A stretch of 64,000 nucleotides of DNA, from contig NZ_JAKFIA010000001.1 of the NCBI RefSeq assembly GCF_022569295.1, forward strand, positions 2,309,001-2,373,000, in the 5' to 3' direction. Positions 35,133-43,725 of the stretch are shown here, piece after piece (position 1 is the first letter of the stretch; each line of letters begins with the position of its first letter). Under the pieces are notes generated by a model that made no database searches, had not been told where the DNA came from, and saw only the letters and a list, made by a program, of their open reading frames with translations. The stretch is from Pedomonas mirosovicensis. Lineage in GTDB: Bacteria > Pseudomonadota > Alphaproteobacteria > Sphingomonadales > Sphingomonadaceae. Made by a program: the position numbers and the translations under genes.

Positions 35133-35819
35133 TTACATCAACCCCAGCGCCTTGAAGCTCTTGAAGCCGGATTTGCCCACGATGACATGGTCGTGCACGG
35201 TGATGCCGAGCCGGCGGGCGGTCTCGATGATTTCCTTGGTCAGGGAAATATCATCTTGCGAAGGGGCAGGATCGCCGGAGGGGTGGTTGTGGACGAGGAT
35301 GAGGCCGGTCGCGCCAATATCAAGCGCTCGCTTCATGATCTCGCGCACATAGACGGCCGTGTGGCTCACCGTGCCGTGGGACATCACATCATCACGCATA
35401 ATCATGCCGCGGCCGTTCAGGAACAGCACACGGAAGCGTTCACGAATGCCGTGGGCCATGTCAGCATGCAGATAATCGAGCAGGGATTGCCAGCTGGAGA
35501 GCACCGGCTGCTTGTGCACCGCCGCCTGAAGCATGCGGACGGCGGAAGCCTCGATGAATTTGATGCCCGCCACCGCCGCCTCGCTGACGCCGGAGGCCAT
35601 CAGCACGTCCGGCTCGGCGGCGACCACGGAGGAATAGCTGCCGAAGGTCTCGATCAGCCGCTTGGCCAGCGGCTTGGTGTCCCGGCGCGGGATGCACAGC
35701 CCCAGGATGTATTCCAGCAGTTCATGGTCGTGGAAGGCGTCGGCCCCGCCGTTCAGCAGCCGCTCGCGCAGCCGCTGCCGATGACCGACGCCATACGCGG
35801 GAGCATCCGCCTCAGACAT
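35133..35819 (-). CDS. radC: RadC family (JAB/MPN domain) protein
   Basis: A 228-residue protein. An N-terminal helix-hairpin-like region (HRQRLRERLLNGGADAFHDHELLEYIL) precedes a JAB1/MPN metalloprotease-like domain with the metal motif LVHNHPSGD and Asp/Ser partners (PSQDDISLTKEI). RadC was once linked to DNA repair, but its true function is unknown. Its start overlaps the end of map by eight bases. It is last in the sfsA-map-radC run. Confidence 0.94.
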   Translation of the reverse strand: MSEADAPAYGVGHRQRLRERLLNGGADAFHDHELLEYILGLCIPRRDTKPLAKRLIETFGSYSSVVAAEPDVLMASGVSEAAVAGIKFIEASAVRMLQAAVHKQPVLSSWQSLLDYLHADMAHGIRERFRVLFLNGRGMIMRDDVMSHGTVSHTAVYVREIMKRALDIGATGLILVHNHPSGDPAPSQDDISLTKEIIETARRLGITVHDHVIVGKSGFKSFKALGLM

Positions 35820-36651
35820 TATACGGCGGCGCGTTTAGCCCCGCCGGAGATTGGGTGAAGATCTCGCAGCCATCCTCGGTGATGCCGATCATGTGCTCGA
35901 ACTGGGCCGAGAGCGAGCGGTCGCGCGTCACGGCCGTCCAGCCATCATCCAGCACCTTCACGTCCGGCTTACCGAGATTAATCATCGGCTCGATGGTGAA
36001 GAACATGCCCGGCTTCAGCACCGGGCCGGTGCCCGGCCTGCCCACGTGGATGACGTTGGGCGCCTCATGGAACACCCGGCCGATGCCGTGGCCGCAGAAG
36101 TCCCGCACCACCGAATAGCGCAGGCTCTCGGCGTGGGTTTGAATGACATGGCCGATGTCCCCCAGCGTGTTGCCGGGCTTGGCCGCCTCGATGCCGCGCA
36201 TCAGGCACTCGTAGGTCACCTCCACCAGCTTGCGCGCCTTCAAGGGCACGTTGCCAACGAGGAACATGCGGCTGGTATCGCCGTGCCAGCCGTTCAGGAT
36301 CACCGTCACATCGATGTTGGCGATGTCCCCGTCCTTCAGCCGCTTGCTTCCGGGAATACCGTGGCACACCACATGGTTGACCGAGATGCAGATGGACTTG
36401 GGGAAGCCCCGGTAGAACAGCGGCGCCGGCACCGCGCCGCGGGAGACGATGAACTCGTAGGCCGCGCGGTCCAGATCGTCCGTCAGCACGTTCGGCTTCA
36501 CCATGGGGGTGAGGTAGTCGAGAACCTCAGCCGCCAGCCGCCCGGCCGCGCGCATGCCCTCGAAGTCCTCGGGCTTGTGAATGCGGATGGCAGAGGCCGG
36601 CGTGAACTCGTCCAGCTCCTCATCCGTGTCGATGTCGGTTTCCGTATTCAT
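35812..36651 (-). CDS. map: Type I methionine aminopeptidase
   Basis: A 279-residue di-metal enzyme that removes the initiator Met. Metal ligands are visible: Asp in ANIDVTVILNGWHGDTSRMF (two Asp), His in FCGHGIGRVFHEAP, Glu in FTIEPMIN and Glu near QFEHMIGITEDG. VNHVVCHGIPG carries the substrate-binding His. The N-terminal acidic extension (about 24 residues) is not conserved. AAAGG precedes the ATG. The start overlaps the stop of the frameshifted sfsA frame. Confidence 0.97.
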   Translation of the reverse strand: MNTETDIDTDEELDEFTPASAIRIHKPEDFEGMRAAGRLAAEVLDYLTPMVKPNVLTDDLDRAAYEFIVSRGAVPAPLFYRGFPKSICISVNHVVCHGIPGSKRLKDGDIANIDVTVILNGWHGDTSRMFLVGNVPLKARKLVEVTYECLMRGIEAAKPGNTLGDIGHVIQTHAESLRYSVVRDFCGHGIGRVFHEAPNVIHVGRPGTGPVLKPGMFFTIEPMINLGKPDVKVLDDGWTAVTRDRSLSAQFEHMIGITEDGCEIFTQSPAGLNAPPYNV

Positions 36652-37448
36652 AAACCTTTACTTCGCCCTTGCCGCTTCATCCTGCAAGCCCCCTTGAGGT
36701 CGGAACAACGGGCAGGCAAGGCCAGCCGTTCCGCCCATTCGGGTAGGGGCTCCCTATAGCGCCAGCGGCACCGCGCCCGAGAGGCAGATTTCCTGGGGGA
36801 AACCGCGCAGGCATAGGCATAGGCCTCAACGCCCGCCGCACGCGCCCTGGCCAAGCCATCCGCATAGGCCGGGTCGATGTCCGCGGCGACGGTAAAGCAA
36901 TCGCAGTCGCTGCGCTGGATGAGATAGAGCATCACCGCCCGGTGGCCCGCTGCCACCTGCTCGGCCAGTTCCGCCAGATGCTTGGTGCCCCGCGCCGTCA
37001 CCGAATCGGGAAACTCCGCCCGGCCTTCCCGCCGCAGGGTCACGTTCTTCACCTCGACGAAGCAAAGGCCCTTCCCGCCTTCCAGCAGAAGATCGATACG
37101 GCTGTTCTTGCCGTAGGGCACCTCGCGGCGCAGCGAGTCATAGCCCGAAAGCTCCGGGATGAGCCCGGCGCGGATGGCCTCCTCGACAATACGGTTGGGG
37201 TGGCTGGTGTTGATGCCGACCAAGCCCCCCTCGCACTCCTCTGCCTCCCAGCGCCAGGCCAGCTTGGCCTTGGGGTTGCGGTTGGGGGAGAGCCACACCC
37301 GGCTGCCCGGCACCGCCAGCCCCATCATCGAGCCCGAGTTGGCGCAGTGGGCGGTGACGACCTCGCCCGTTTCCAGCTCCACATCGGCCAGGAACCGCTT
37401 GTAACGCCGCACGAGTTTGGCCGGCACCAGCATTTCTTCAAAACGCAT
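36648..37448 (-). CDS. sfsA: SfsA family protein with a C-terminal frameshift
   Basis: A DNA/RNA-binding, nuclease-like protein (sugar fermentation stimulation). The core is intact: LVPAKLVRRYKRFLADVEL, HCANSGSMMGL, SGYDSLRREVPYG, SRIDLLLEG, VEVKNVTL and FPDSVTARGTKHL. The normal family C-terminus is out of frame: in a G5 tract (36795-36799, C5 in the sense) one base appears missing. If a C is added, the sense strand reads VSPQEICLSGAVPLAL and stops at 36754, matching the family end; as written, about 40 unrelated residues follow until a stop overlapping map. Either a real mutation, a slippage site or a sequence error. First gene of the sfsA-map-radC run. Confidence 0.88.
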   Translation of the reverse strand: MRFEEMLVPAKLVRRYKRFLADVELETGEVVTAHCANSGSMMGLAVPGSRVWLSPNRNPKAKLAWRWEAEECEGGLVGINTSHPNRIVEEAIRAGLIPELSGYDSLRREVPYGKNSRIDLLLEGGKGLCFVEVKNVTLRREGRAEFPDSVTARGTKHLAELAEQVAAGHRAVMLYLIQRSDCDCFTVAADIDPAYADGLARARAAGVEAYAYACAVSPRKSASRARCRWRYREPLPEWAERLALPARCSDLKGACRMKRQGRSKGL

Positions 37449-37498
37449 AAGCTTTTTTCAGCCTCCCCAACGCCAGGCTTTTCCACTAAACCAGAGCC

Positions 37499-38254
37499 AT
37501 GACCCCGCCCGACCGCATCTACACCGCCGCGCTTGTCATTATCGGCGATGAGATTCTCTCCGGCCGCACCCAGGATGCGAACTTGGCGTACCTTGCCAAG
37601 TGGCTCAATGTCCAGGGAATCCGCCTCAGGGAAGCCCGCGTGGTGCCGGATATTGAGGCGGAGATCGTGGAGGCAGTGAACGCCTGCCGGGCGCGGCACG
37701 ACTACGTGTTTACCACCGGCGGCATCGGCCCCACGCACGATGACATCACCATCGACGCCATCGCCAAGGCCTTCGGCGTGCCGGTGATCGTGCATCCGGA
37801 AGCCGAGGCGATGCTGCGCGCCTATTACGGCGACGCGCTGACCGACGCGCGCCTGCGGATGGCCCGCGTGCCCGAGGGGGCGGAGCTGGTCCCCAACGCC
37901 TTAAGCGCCGCGCCGGGCATTCGCATCAAGAACGTCTACATTCTTGCGGGCGTGCCGGGCGTGGCCCGCGCCATGCTCCATGCGCTGGACGGCAGGCTGG
38001 AGGGCGGCAGGCCCGTCCTCTCCCGCACCATCGGCGCCAAGGTGGGCGAGAGCACCGTGGCCGACCTGCTTGCCGCGACCGAGGCCGCCCACCCCGGCGT
38101 GCAGGTGGGCAGCTATCCCTTCTGGCGGGGCGGCGAGCCCAACGCCAATTTCGTTATCCGCTCCACCGACCCGCAAGCGATGAACCTTGCTGCCGAGGCG
38201 ATTCTGAAGGGTCTTGCCGAGATGGGGCTGGACCCGGTCGACGGCGAAATCTAG
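37499..38254 (+). CDS. CinA-type molybdopterin-binding-domain protein
   Basis: A 251-residue protein with the MoCF/CinA N-terminal fold: ALVIIGDEILSGRTQDANLA, VFTTGGIGPTHDDIT and the ILAGVPGVARAML segment. It lacks the C-terminal nicotinamide-mononucleotide deamidase domain of full CinA, as is usual for the alphaproteobacterial short form. Proposed activities include ADP-ribose pyrophosphatase; not shown for this protein. Divergent from sfsA with 50 bases between starts. Confidence 0.92.
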   Translation: MTPPDRIYTAALVIIGDEILSGRTQDANLAYLAKWLNVQGIRLREARVVPDIEAEIVEAVNACRARHDYVFTTGGIGPTHDDITIDAIAKAFGVPVIVHPEAEAMLRAYYGDALTDARLRMARVPEGAELVPNALSAAPGIRIKNVYILAGVPGVARAMLHALDGRLEGGRPVLSRTIGAKVGESTVADLLAATEAAHPGVQVGSYPFWRGGEPNANFVIRSTDPQAMNLAAEAILKGLAEMGLDPVDGEI

Positions 38255-38405
38255 CCCGGCCTTTGTTGCTTGGCGCAAACGACCAAGTGCGCCCTACCCT
38301 GGCGCTTCCCAACCTGATGATCCGCGCCAGAGCCTTGGATTGTTCAGCCTCGGTTCATACGCAAAACCATTAAATGGCGATAACAGTTCACTGGAGGTGT
38401 ATCCC

Positions 38406-38786
38406 ATGCGTAGCCTCAAAGTCGCCGTTACTGCACTTGTCACCGCCAGCATTGCCCTGGGCGCGGCAGCCCCCGCCTTTGCCGACCGGGATCATGGCAA
38501 GCACTGGCGCAAGCATGACCGCGTTGTGGTTATCGACCGCCGCGACTACCGCCGCGATCGCCATTACTACGCACCGCCGCGCAAGGTCGTCTACGTGCGG
38601 GACCGCCACTATTACGCCCCGCCGCGCGAGGTGGTCTACGTGAGGGAGCGCGATCGCCACTACTACCGCGATTACGACCGCCACCATCATCACCGCGACC
38701 ATGACGACAATACCGGCGAGGTTCTGCTGGGCGTCGGCCTGGGCGCTGCGGCGCTGGCCGGAATTTTGGCCGCCACCAACGATTAA
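38406..38786 (+). CDS. Exported His/Tyr/Arg-rich protein with internal repeats
   Basis: A 126-residue protein. A cleavable signal peptide (cut after AAAPAFA, about residue 27) leads to a highly charged region rich in Asp, Arg, His and Tyr. The unit RHYYAPPR occurs twice about 16 residues apart, each followed by a VVYVR stretch. A His cluster (DRHHHHRDHDD) follows, then a glycine-rich hydrophobic helix (VLLGVGLGAAALAGILAATN) near the C-terminus. A GGAGG precedes the ATG. Similar small Tyr/Arg/His proteins occur in alphaproteobacteria and are sometimes grouped with RcnB-like metal proteins; metal binding is plausible only. Confidence 0.82.
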   Translation: MRSLKVAVTALVTASIALGAAAPAFADRDHGKHWRKHDRVVVIDRRDYRRDRHYYAPPRKVVYVRDRHYYAPPREVVYVRERDRHYYRDYDRHHHHRDHDDNTGEVLLGVGLGAAALAGILAATND

Positions 38787-38852
38787 GGCGGCAAACAGCA
38801 CCGGGCGGGAAGCCGGGCTTCCACATCGCCTCGCCTGATGTGCGGACAGTTC

Positions 38853-38956
38853 GGAGGAAGCGAGGCCCCGCCACCTGCGGGCCTCGCTTCCTCCCACGAG
38901 CTTACGCCCCCGCGTAAGCCCCCGAGCCGGGGCGTGGCGTATATCACGCCCCGGCT
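38853..38956. repeat. Three consecutive perfect hairpins
   Basis: Stem 1: 16 bp (38853-38868 with 38879-38894, 10-base loop). Stem 2: CTTACGC/GCGTAAG (38901-38907 with 38912-38918). Stem 3: 12 bp (38925-38936 with 38945-38956, 8-base loop). None has a good U-tract. They lie between the His-rich protein gene and tRNA-Leu. Confidence 0.88.
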
Positions 38957-39009
38957 TCCCTTCCTTCCCCACCCACTCTATAACCTTTCGCCAGCAGGCC
39001 TTCATGGCC

Positions 39010-39097
39010 GCCCACGTGGCGAAATGGTAGACGCAAGGGACTTAAAATCCCTCGATCCGCGAGGATCGTGTCGGTTCGAGTCCGACCGTGGGCACCA
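39010..39097 (+). tRNA. tRNA-Leu (anticodon TAA)
   Basis: A type II tRNA with acceptor GCCCACG/CGTGGGC, A73 and encoded CCA. The anticodon loop is CTTAAAA (TAA), a variable arm of about 13 bases (CGATCCGCGAGGATCG region) is present, and the T arm is CGGTTCGAGTCCG. It reads UUA and UUG codons, rare in this GC-rich genome. 88 bases with CCA. Confidence 0.96.
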
Positions 39098-39212
39098 CTG
39101 TCACATCATCCATGGCAAGGGGCGTAGGGCCGCTGATGCGGCCGCCGCTCGTGCGTGGCTTGCGCGCATGAACTGCTCGCCCCACTGGCGGGGACGGCCC
39201 GCCCGGCGTTCC

Positions 39213-40292
39213 TCACGCCCCGATGAGCTGGCGGCTGTGCTTGGGAAAGAGTTTCTGCACCGCCCAGATGATGGCAACGGATGCGGCCAGCACCACGATG
39301 GCGTGCAAGAAGAACAGCAGCACGCTCGGCGGGAACAGGGCGGTTGATTCCGCCCCGACCCAGGACTTGCCGCCCGCCATGGTCCACAGCAGGCGGAAGG
39401 CGGAGATGAAATAGGCATGGACGAAGAAGATGCCGAAGCTGACGTGCGCCACATAGTCCAGCCGGTTGCCGATCTTCCCCGACAGCGCCTTGAACAGCAC
39501 AATCAGGATGGGACAAAGCAGCAGCTTGAGGAGGATTTGCAGGCTGCCCGCCTCAACGGGAGCTTCCACCAACGCCGCATAGCAGGCTGCCGAGGCTGCA
39601 ACGGCCAACAGCAGGTATTTGCGGCTGAGCGCCTCGGCCTGGGTCCGGAAATGGCTGAACGCCATGCCGAACAAATAGGCCGGCAACAGGTAGATGGCCT
39701 TGTTGATGGGACCCCATGCGCCGTCGCGCCCCAGTTCAACCGACAGGATGACAAGCAGCGGGATCACCCAGTAGAACATCGGCCGCCGATCCAGCGCCAG
39801 CAGCAAGGGCGCGGCCAGGTAATAGAGGGCGATGGTGGGGACAAACCACAGCGGCTCCAGATGCTTGCCGGTCAGGTAAAACAGGCCGACCTGCTGCCAC
39901 GCGGGCAGATCATAGAACCACCGCCACATCCCCTCCTGCGGGATGAACCACACCGAAATGACAATCGCCGGGATGGAGACAAGCAGGTAGGGCAGCAGCA
40001 CCGTCTTGAACTTCTGCCGCAGATACGCGCCATACGCGAACCGGCCGGAGAGATATTGAAACAGGTAGCCGGCGATGAAGAAGAAGAACACCGAGGCCTG
40101 ATTGCACACCGTGTCGACCAGTTGCCCCGCCAGCGGCCGGCGCTCCCACTCGAAGCTCGGGACGGAATGCGCGCCCACGATCAGGCAAATGGCAACGGCG
40201 CGAAAGATATGGATATGTTGCTGAAATTCACGAGAGCGGACAGGCTTTTCCATGACCTGCTGGGCAGGCCGCAACTCGGCAGTGGTCGGCAT
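39213..40292 (-). CDS. Acyltransferase family 3 membrane protein
   Basis: A 359-residue integral membrane protein with about ten helices. The family 3 hallmarks are a His in the first helix region (RAVAICLIVGAHSVPSFEWE) and the FFFFIAGYLFQYLSG and RQKFKTVLLPYLLVSIPAI stretches. Such enzymes O-acylate extracellular sugars or glycans such as polysaccharide and LPS. No polysaccharide genes are adjacent, so the acceptor is unknown. Start ATG 40292 chosen; longer frames lack support. Confidence 0.88.
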   Translation of the reverse strand: MPTTAELRPAQQVMEKPVRSREFQQHIHIFRAVAICLIVGAHSVPSFEWERRPLAGQLVDTVCNQASVFFFFIAGYLFQYLSGRFAYGAYLRQKFKTVLLPYLLVSIPAIVISVWFIPQEGMWRWFYDLPAWQQVGLFYLTGKHLEPLWFVPTIALYYLAAPLLLALDRRPMFYWVIPLLVILSVELGRDGAWGPINKAIYLLPAYLFGMAFSHFRTQAEALSRKYLLLAVAASAACYAALVEAPVEAGSLQILLKLLLCPILIVLFKALSGKIGNRLDYVAHVSFGIFFVHAYFISAFRLLWTMAGGKSWVGAESTALFPPSVLLFFLHAIVVLAASVAIIWAVQKLFPKHSRQLIGA

Positions 40293-40484
40293 AAAAGTCG
40301 TCTCGCTGTCAGTTTCTGTTTCTATGCAGAGCCCGCGCGGAGGAGCGCCTCTGAAAGCCCACCCAACAACACCGCAATAAAACAACTATAGATTGATACG
40401 GTTGCCATAGCCCAAACGATGTGGGGCAGCAACAACCATAGCCATTGCCGCCCCAACCCGGTGCGATGTCCGAAAAGGAGCAGG

Positions 40485-41405
40485 TCAGGCGCGTGATGCT
40501 CCCGCTTCGCGTCGGCGCGTCAGCCGTGCAACGCCCAGCAGCCCTGCGCCAAGCAACGCCAGCGCGCCGGGTTCCGGCACGGCGAGATGCTCGACGCTGG
40601 TTCGCCACTCGACATCAAAGCTGACGCCGAAGTGGGCATCCTCCAGCCAGCCGAGGGAGACAGGCTCTCCGGTTTCCGGATCTTCCCACTCCAGATAGCC
40701 AAGCTCCTGGGACGTGAGGATGTTCATTCCGCCGCCGCCGGTTTCCCGGCCAAAGGAGGCAGGCCACAGGAATTGAACGGGCCAGGAAGGAAGGGATGAA
40801 TATTCCTCGATCCCGACCGCCCCGCCGCTGCCGTTGCTCTGTATTCCAATGATTTCATCGGCTTCTGCATCATAAAGGTAGACGCAGCAGTCCACCACCA
40901 GACCGTCGATCGGCTCGAACAAAGAGTCCTCGCCAATCAGCTCGCCGGTGAGCAGATCCAGAATTGGGCCTCGGCTCATGCCGCTCTCCCAGCCGTCCCA
41001 GATTGGAGACGTGCCGCCCCCAGCCCGGTCCACCTGCGCGAAGCTGGCAGCCGAGCCCGGACATGGCGAGCCCAGGCTGGAGCCTACCGCGTCGAAGGTG
41101 ATGCCGCCGAAAACCAGCTGAGGAGTGCCTTGCGGGCAGAATTCCCGATTTAGGTCATTCGAGTGCTGCTGCCAGCGCACGGTCAGCCGGTCGCCCACAT
41201 TCCACGGCAGAATGGGCAGGTCGGCCGTCGTCAAATCACGGACATAGTTCTGGTTCGCATCCAGCAGGCGGCCGGAGGCCGATACGCTGCGGACGGTCGC
41301 GATCATTTCCACCGTCGCGAAGTACGGCTCGATCGCCCCAGCCAGAGCAACACCACTCCACAGGAACGCGACAGACGCTACAACTCCCCGAAGCGCCTTG
41401 TGCAT
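40485..41405 (-). CDS. Exported protein with PEP-CTERM sorting signal
   Basis: A 306-residue protein. The N-terminal signal peptide (VVASVAFLWSGVALAGA) is followed by a beta-rich domain with several Cys residues. The C-terminal tripartite PEP-CTERM tag is a VPEPGALALLGAGLLGVARL motif and helix, then a basic RRREAG tail. PEP-CTERM proteins are processed by an exosortase (EpsH-like) and usually linked to exopolysaccharide. No exosortase is in the window. The body of the protein was not recognised. It may be co-regulated with the acyltransferase just downstream. Confidence 0.85.
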   Translation of the reverse strand: MHKALRGVVASVAFLWSGVALAGAIEPYFATVEMIATVRSVSASGRLLDANQNYVRDLTTADLPILPWNVGDRLTVRWQQHSNDLNREFCPQGTPQLVFGGITFDAVGSSLGSPCPGSAASFAQVDRAGGGTSPIWDGWESGMSRGPILDLLTGELIGEDSLFEPIDGLVVDCCVYLYDAEADEIIGIQSNGSGGAVGIEEYSSLPSWPVQFLWPASFGRETGGGGMNILTSQELGYLEWEDPETGEPVSLGWLEDAHFGVSFDVEWRTSVEHLAVPEPGALALLGAGLLGVARLTRRREAGASRA

Positions 41406-41484
41406 GGCCTGTCCCCCTTTGGGTTGATGAATGCACCTGGGGACAGGGATGCAAAATCTTCGCCAGTCGTTAAATGCTTGAAAC

Positions 41485-41512
41485 CAAAAAAGGGCGCTGC
41501 CGGCGCGCGCCC
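41485..41512 (-). terminator. Intrinsic terminator after nnrU
   Basis: GGGCGC (41492-41497) pairs with GCGCCC (41507-41512). On the minus strand the stem is followed by six T. It lies about 50 bases after the nnrU stop. Confidence 0.75.
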
Positions 41513-41564
41513 CTGCATGTCAGATATTTCGACACCCGTGGCGTCAGAATTTCCGGCGTTTCGC

Positions 41565-42275
41565 CTAGGACCAGAAGGCGAGCGCAGGCGCGCCGAACAG
41601 GGCCTCGTGAAGATAGGTGAAGATGACGAACAGGGAGATGCCGCCCACCACCACGAGCCAGCCGGGCCATGCCGTGCGCCAGGGCAGGCGGCCCGTGATC
41701 TGGGCGTTGAAGGGAATATAGGCGGTGCGTGCCGCAAAATCGTGCCAGGCCGGGCCGAACTCGACGGCCTTGCGGCGGTCCTGCAACGCCGCGCCGACAA
41801 GAGCGAGAATGGCAATGCCGAGGCAAAGGAAGATCGTTGCCGCATCGCCGTTCACCAGCGCGTGGCTGATGGCCCACAGGCCGAAGCCCCACATCATCGG
41901 GTGGCGGGTGATGGCAACGACGCCGCGCGGCGCCCCCGACAGGCGGGGCGCAGCGGCTGCGGCCTCGCCATGGACGCCGACGGAGCCCATCAACGTGGGA
42001 TTGGGCTGAACCAGGGAGCCGAGAAACAGGATGAGCGCCAGCAGCATCAAGACAACGCCGACCGGATAAGCGAACGCCGGCGGCTCCCACAGGGAAACCG
42101 CCGGCGCCTTGCTGTACGCGATAACAACCCAGACCAGGGTGAGGGTGGCCATCAGGGCGTAGAGGCCCTGGAACCCCCGCTGCCCAAGGGCCTGTATCAA
42201 GGGGTGCCGCAGGGGATGGGACAGGAGGAAGTGGCCTCCCACAAACGCAACCAATGCGATGATGAGCTGCGTCAT
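41565..42275 (-). CDS. NnrU family membrane protein
   Basis: A 236-residue inner-membrane protein with about six or seven helices. Family features are FVGGHFLLSHPLRHPLIQAL near the N-terminus and TRHPMMWGFGLWAISHALVN in the middle (isoprenylcysteine-methyltransferase-like helix bundle). NnrU was named for a role near nitrite/nitric oxide reduction, but many homologues occur without denitrification; no nir or nor genes are seen here. It probably stands alone, since a hairpin separates it from the upstream amidohydrolase genes. Confidence 0.9.
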   Translation of the reverse strand: MTQLIIALVAFVGGHFLLSHPLRHPLIQALGQRGFQGLYALMATLTLVWVVIAYSKAPAVSLWEPPAFAYPVGVVLMLLALILFLGSLVQPNPTLMGSVGVHGEAAAAAPRLSGAPRGVVAITRHPMMWGFGLWAISHALVNGDAATIFLCLGIAILALVGAALQDRRKAVEFGPAWHDFAARTAYIPFNAQITGRLPWRTAWPGWLVVVGGISLFVIFTYLHEALFGAPALAFWS

Positions 42276-42357
42276 ACCTGTCCCCTCTCCCGTTTCAAGA
42301 GCCCTGCCCCATCCCTTCGGGACGGATCATGGCCCCGCCATGGTGACTTCTCCTTGA

Positions 42358-42381
42358 GGGCAGGCCGTGACCGGCCTGCCC
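42358..42381 (-). terminator. Hairpin between the amidohydrolase genes and nnrU
   Basis: A perfect 10-bp GC-rich stem (42358-42367 with 42372-42381) with a TGAC loop lies about 40 bases after the amidohydrolase stop. No U-tract follows, so termination would be weak or the hairpin may stabilise the mRNA end. Confidence 0.5.
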
Positions 42382-42420
42382 GGAAAGGACCCTCACGCCT
42401 CCTGCGGGCCTGGACCTGCC

Positions 42421-43725
42421 TCAGTAGCGATACTGATACGGCAGGTTCTTGCCTTGCAGGCCAAGGTAGCGATCCCGCAGCTTGGTCTGGCGGGATTCAA
42501 GGCTCACCTCGTGACCGGCGATGATCACGTTGGTCGGCGCCTGCCGCAGATCAAACGGATCGCCACTCCAAACCACAACGTCGCCCACCTTGCCAGGCTC
42601 CAGCGTACCAAGCTGCTTGTCCACGCCGAAGATCTTGGCAGGGTTGAGGGTAACGGTCTTCAGAGCGTCCTCCCAGTTGAGGCCGGTGCCGCCCGGAACG
42701 CGGGACTGCCCCACCAGGTTGGCTGCGTCCTGAACCACCAGGCGAGCCTGGTGCGCCTCGTCACGCGCCATGGTGCCCAGCGCCACCGTGACCCCCGCAG
42801 CGGCCATGCGGCCCGCGTTGTTCATGGTGGAGCCCAACTGCTCGAACGTCGTCGGCAGGTTCTGGAGCGCGTTGATGACCACCGGAATGCGGGCCTCAGC
42901 CAGCTCGTTGGCGACCATCCAGCCTTCCGATGCGCCAAGAATGACGATCTTCAGCTTCGGGAACTCCTTCCGCAGGCCAATCACGTTGTGGATGTCCACC
43001 GCGCGCTCGGCCCACACCAGCACCGGCATGTCGCCGTTCAGCACCGGCTGCAGCGCCTGCAGGTCCGCTCGGTTGTAGACCGGCGAGCGCGAACCGCCCG
43101 TGTTCACGAAGTCGGTCTTGGAGAGGTCGCGAGCTTCCTTCAGGGCATTGATGAACTCGGCGTAGGCCGCCGGACGGCTGCCGCCGCCCAGCTCACCGCC
43201 GTGCTCGCCCAGCGCCACGAACTGGAAGGCGCGCGGCTTGAACACCAGGTCGTTGGAATCGCCCAGCTGGATGAGCGCGCCCTGCCCGCCGAACACCGAC
43301 TGGTTCGGCTGCGGCGACACCACGGCGCGGGTGACGCCGTCAACGCGGGTCACCGCGATCGGCACGGCCTTCGGGTTCACGGCATAGCTCACATCGAGCG
43401 AGGCCGTGTAGCTGGAGCCACTGGTGCGGATGTCGTTGCTTTCGCGCACGGCAGCCACGTCGGCCAGGCCCAGCGCCGTGAAGGCGTTGAACAGACCCGG
43501 CGTGACCTGCTTGCCCTTCGCGTCGATGACGCGCGCGCCCTGAGGCACGGCAACGTTCTGGCCGACGGCCACGATCTTGCCGTCACGGATGACGACCGTA
43601 CCGTTCTCGATGGGCGTGGGGTTAGCAACGGTGTGCACCGTGCCGCCCACGATGGCGATGGTTTCGGCCTGGGCTACGGACACGCCGGAGGCCAGGGCCA
43701 GGGCAATGACAGCCGCCCGCATCAT
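42421..43725 (-). CDS. Exported amidohydrolase-family protein lacking the canonical HxH
   Basis: A 434-residue protein with a signal peptide (VIALALASGVSVAQA). The metal-dependent hydrolase fold is recognisable (IAIVGGTVHTVANPTPIENG and C-terminal LEPGKVGDVVVWSGDPFDLR). However, the position that normally reads PGLIDAHTH is PGLFNAFTAL, so both metal-binding His are missing. It may be an inactive partner of the upstream intact amidohydrolase or use a different chemistry. Its ATG overlaps that gene's stop (ATGA). Periplasmic. The operon also encodes a peptide transporter. Confidence 0.9.
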   Translation of the reverse strand: MMRAAVIALALASGVSVAQAETIAIVGGTVHTVANPTPIENGTVVIRDGKIVAVGQNVAVPQGARVIDAKGKQVTPGLFNAFTALGLADVAAVRESNDIRTSGSSYTASLDVSYAVNPKAVPIAVTRVDGVTRAVVSPQPNQSVFGGQGALIQLGDSNDLVFKPRAFQFVALGEHGGELGGGSRPAAYAEFINALKEARDLSKTDFVNTGGSRSPVYNRADLQALQPVLNGDMPVLVWAERAVDIHNVIGLRKEFPKLKIVILGASEGWMVANELAEARIPVVINALQNLPTTFEQLGSTMNNAGRMAAAGVTVALGTMARDEAHQARLVVQDAANLVGQSRVPGGTGLNWEDALKTVTLNPAKIFGVDKQLGTLEPGKVGDVVVWSGDPFDLRQAPTNVIIAGHEVSLESRQTKLRDRYLGLQGKNLPYQYRY

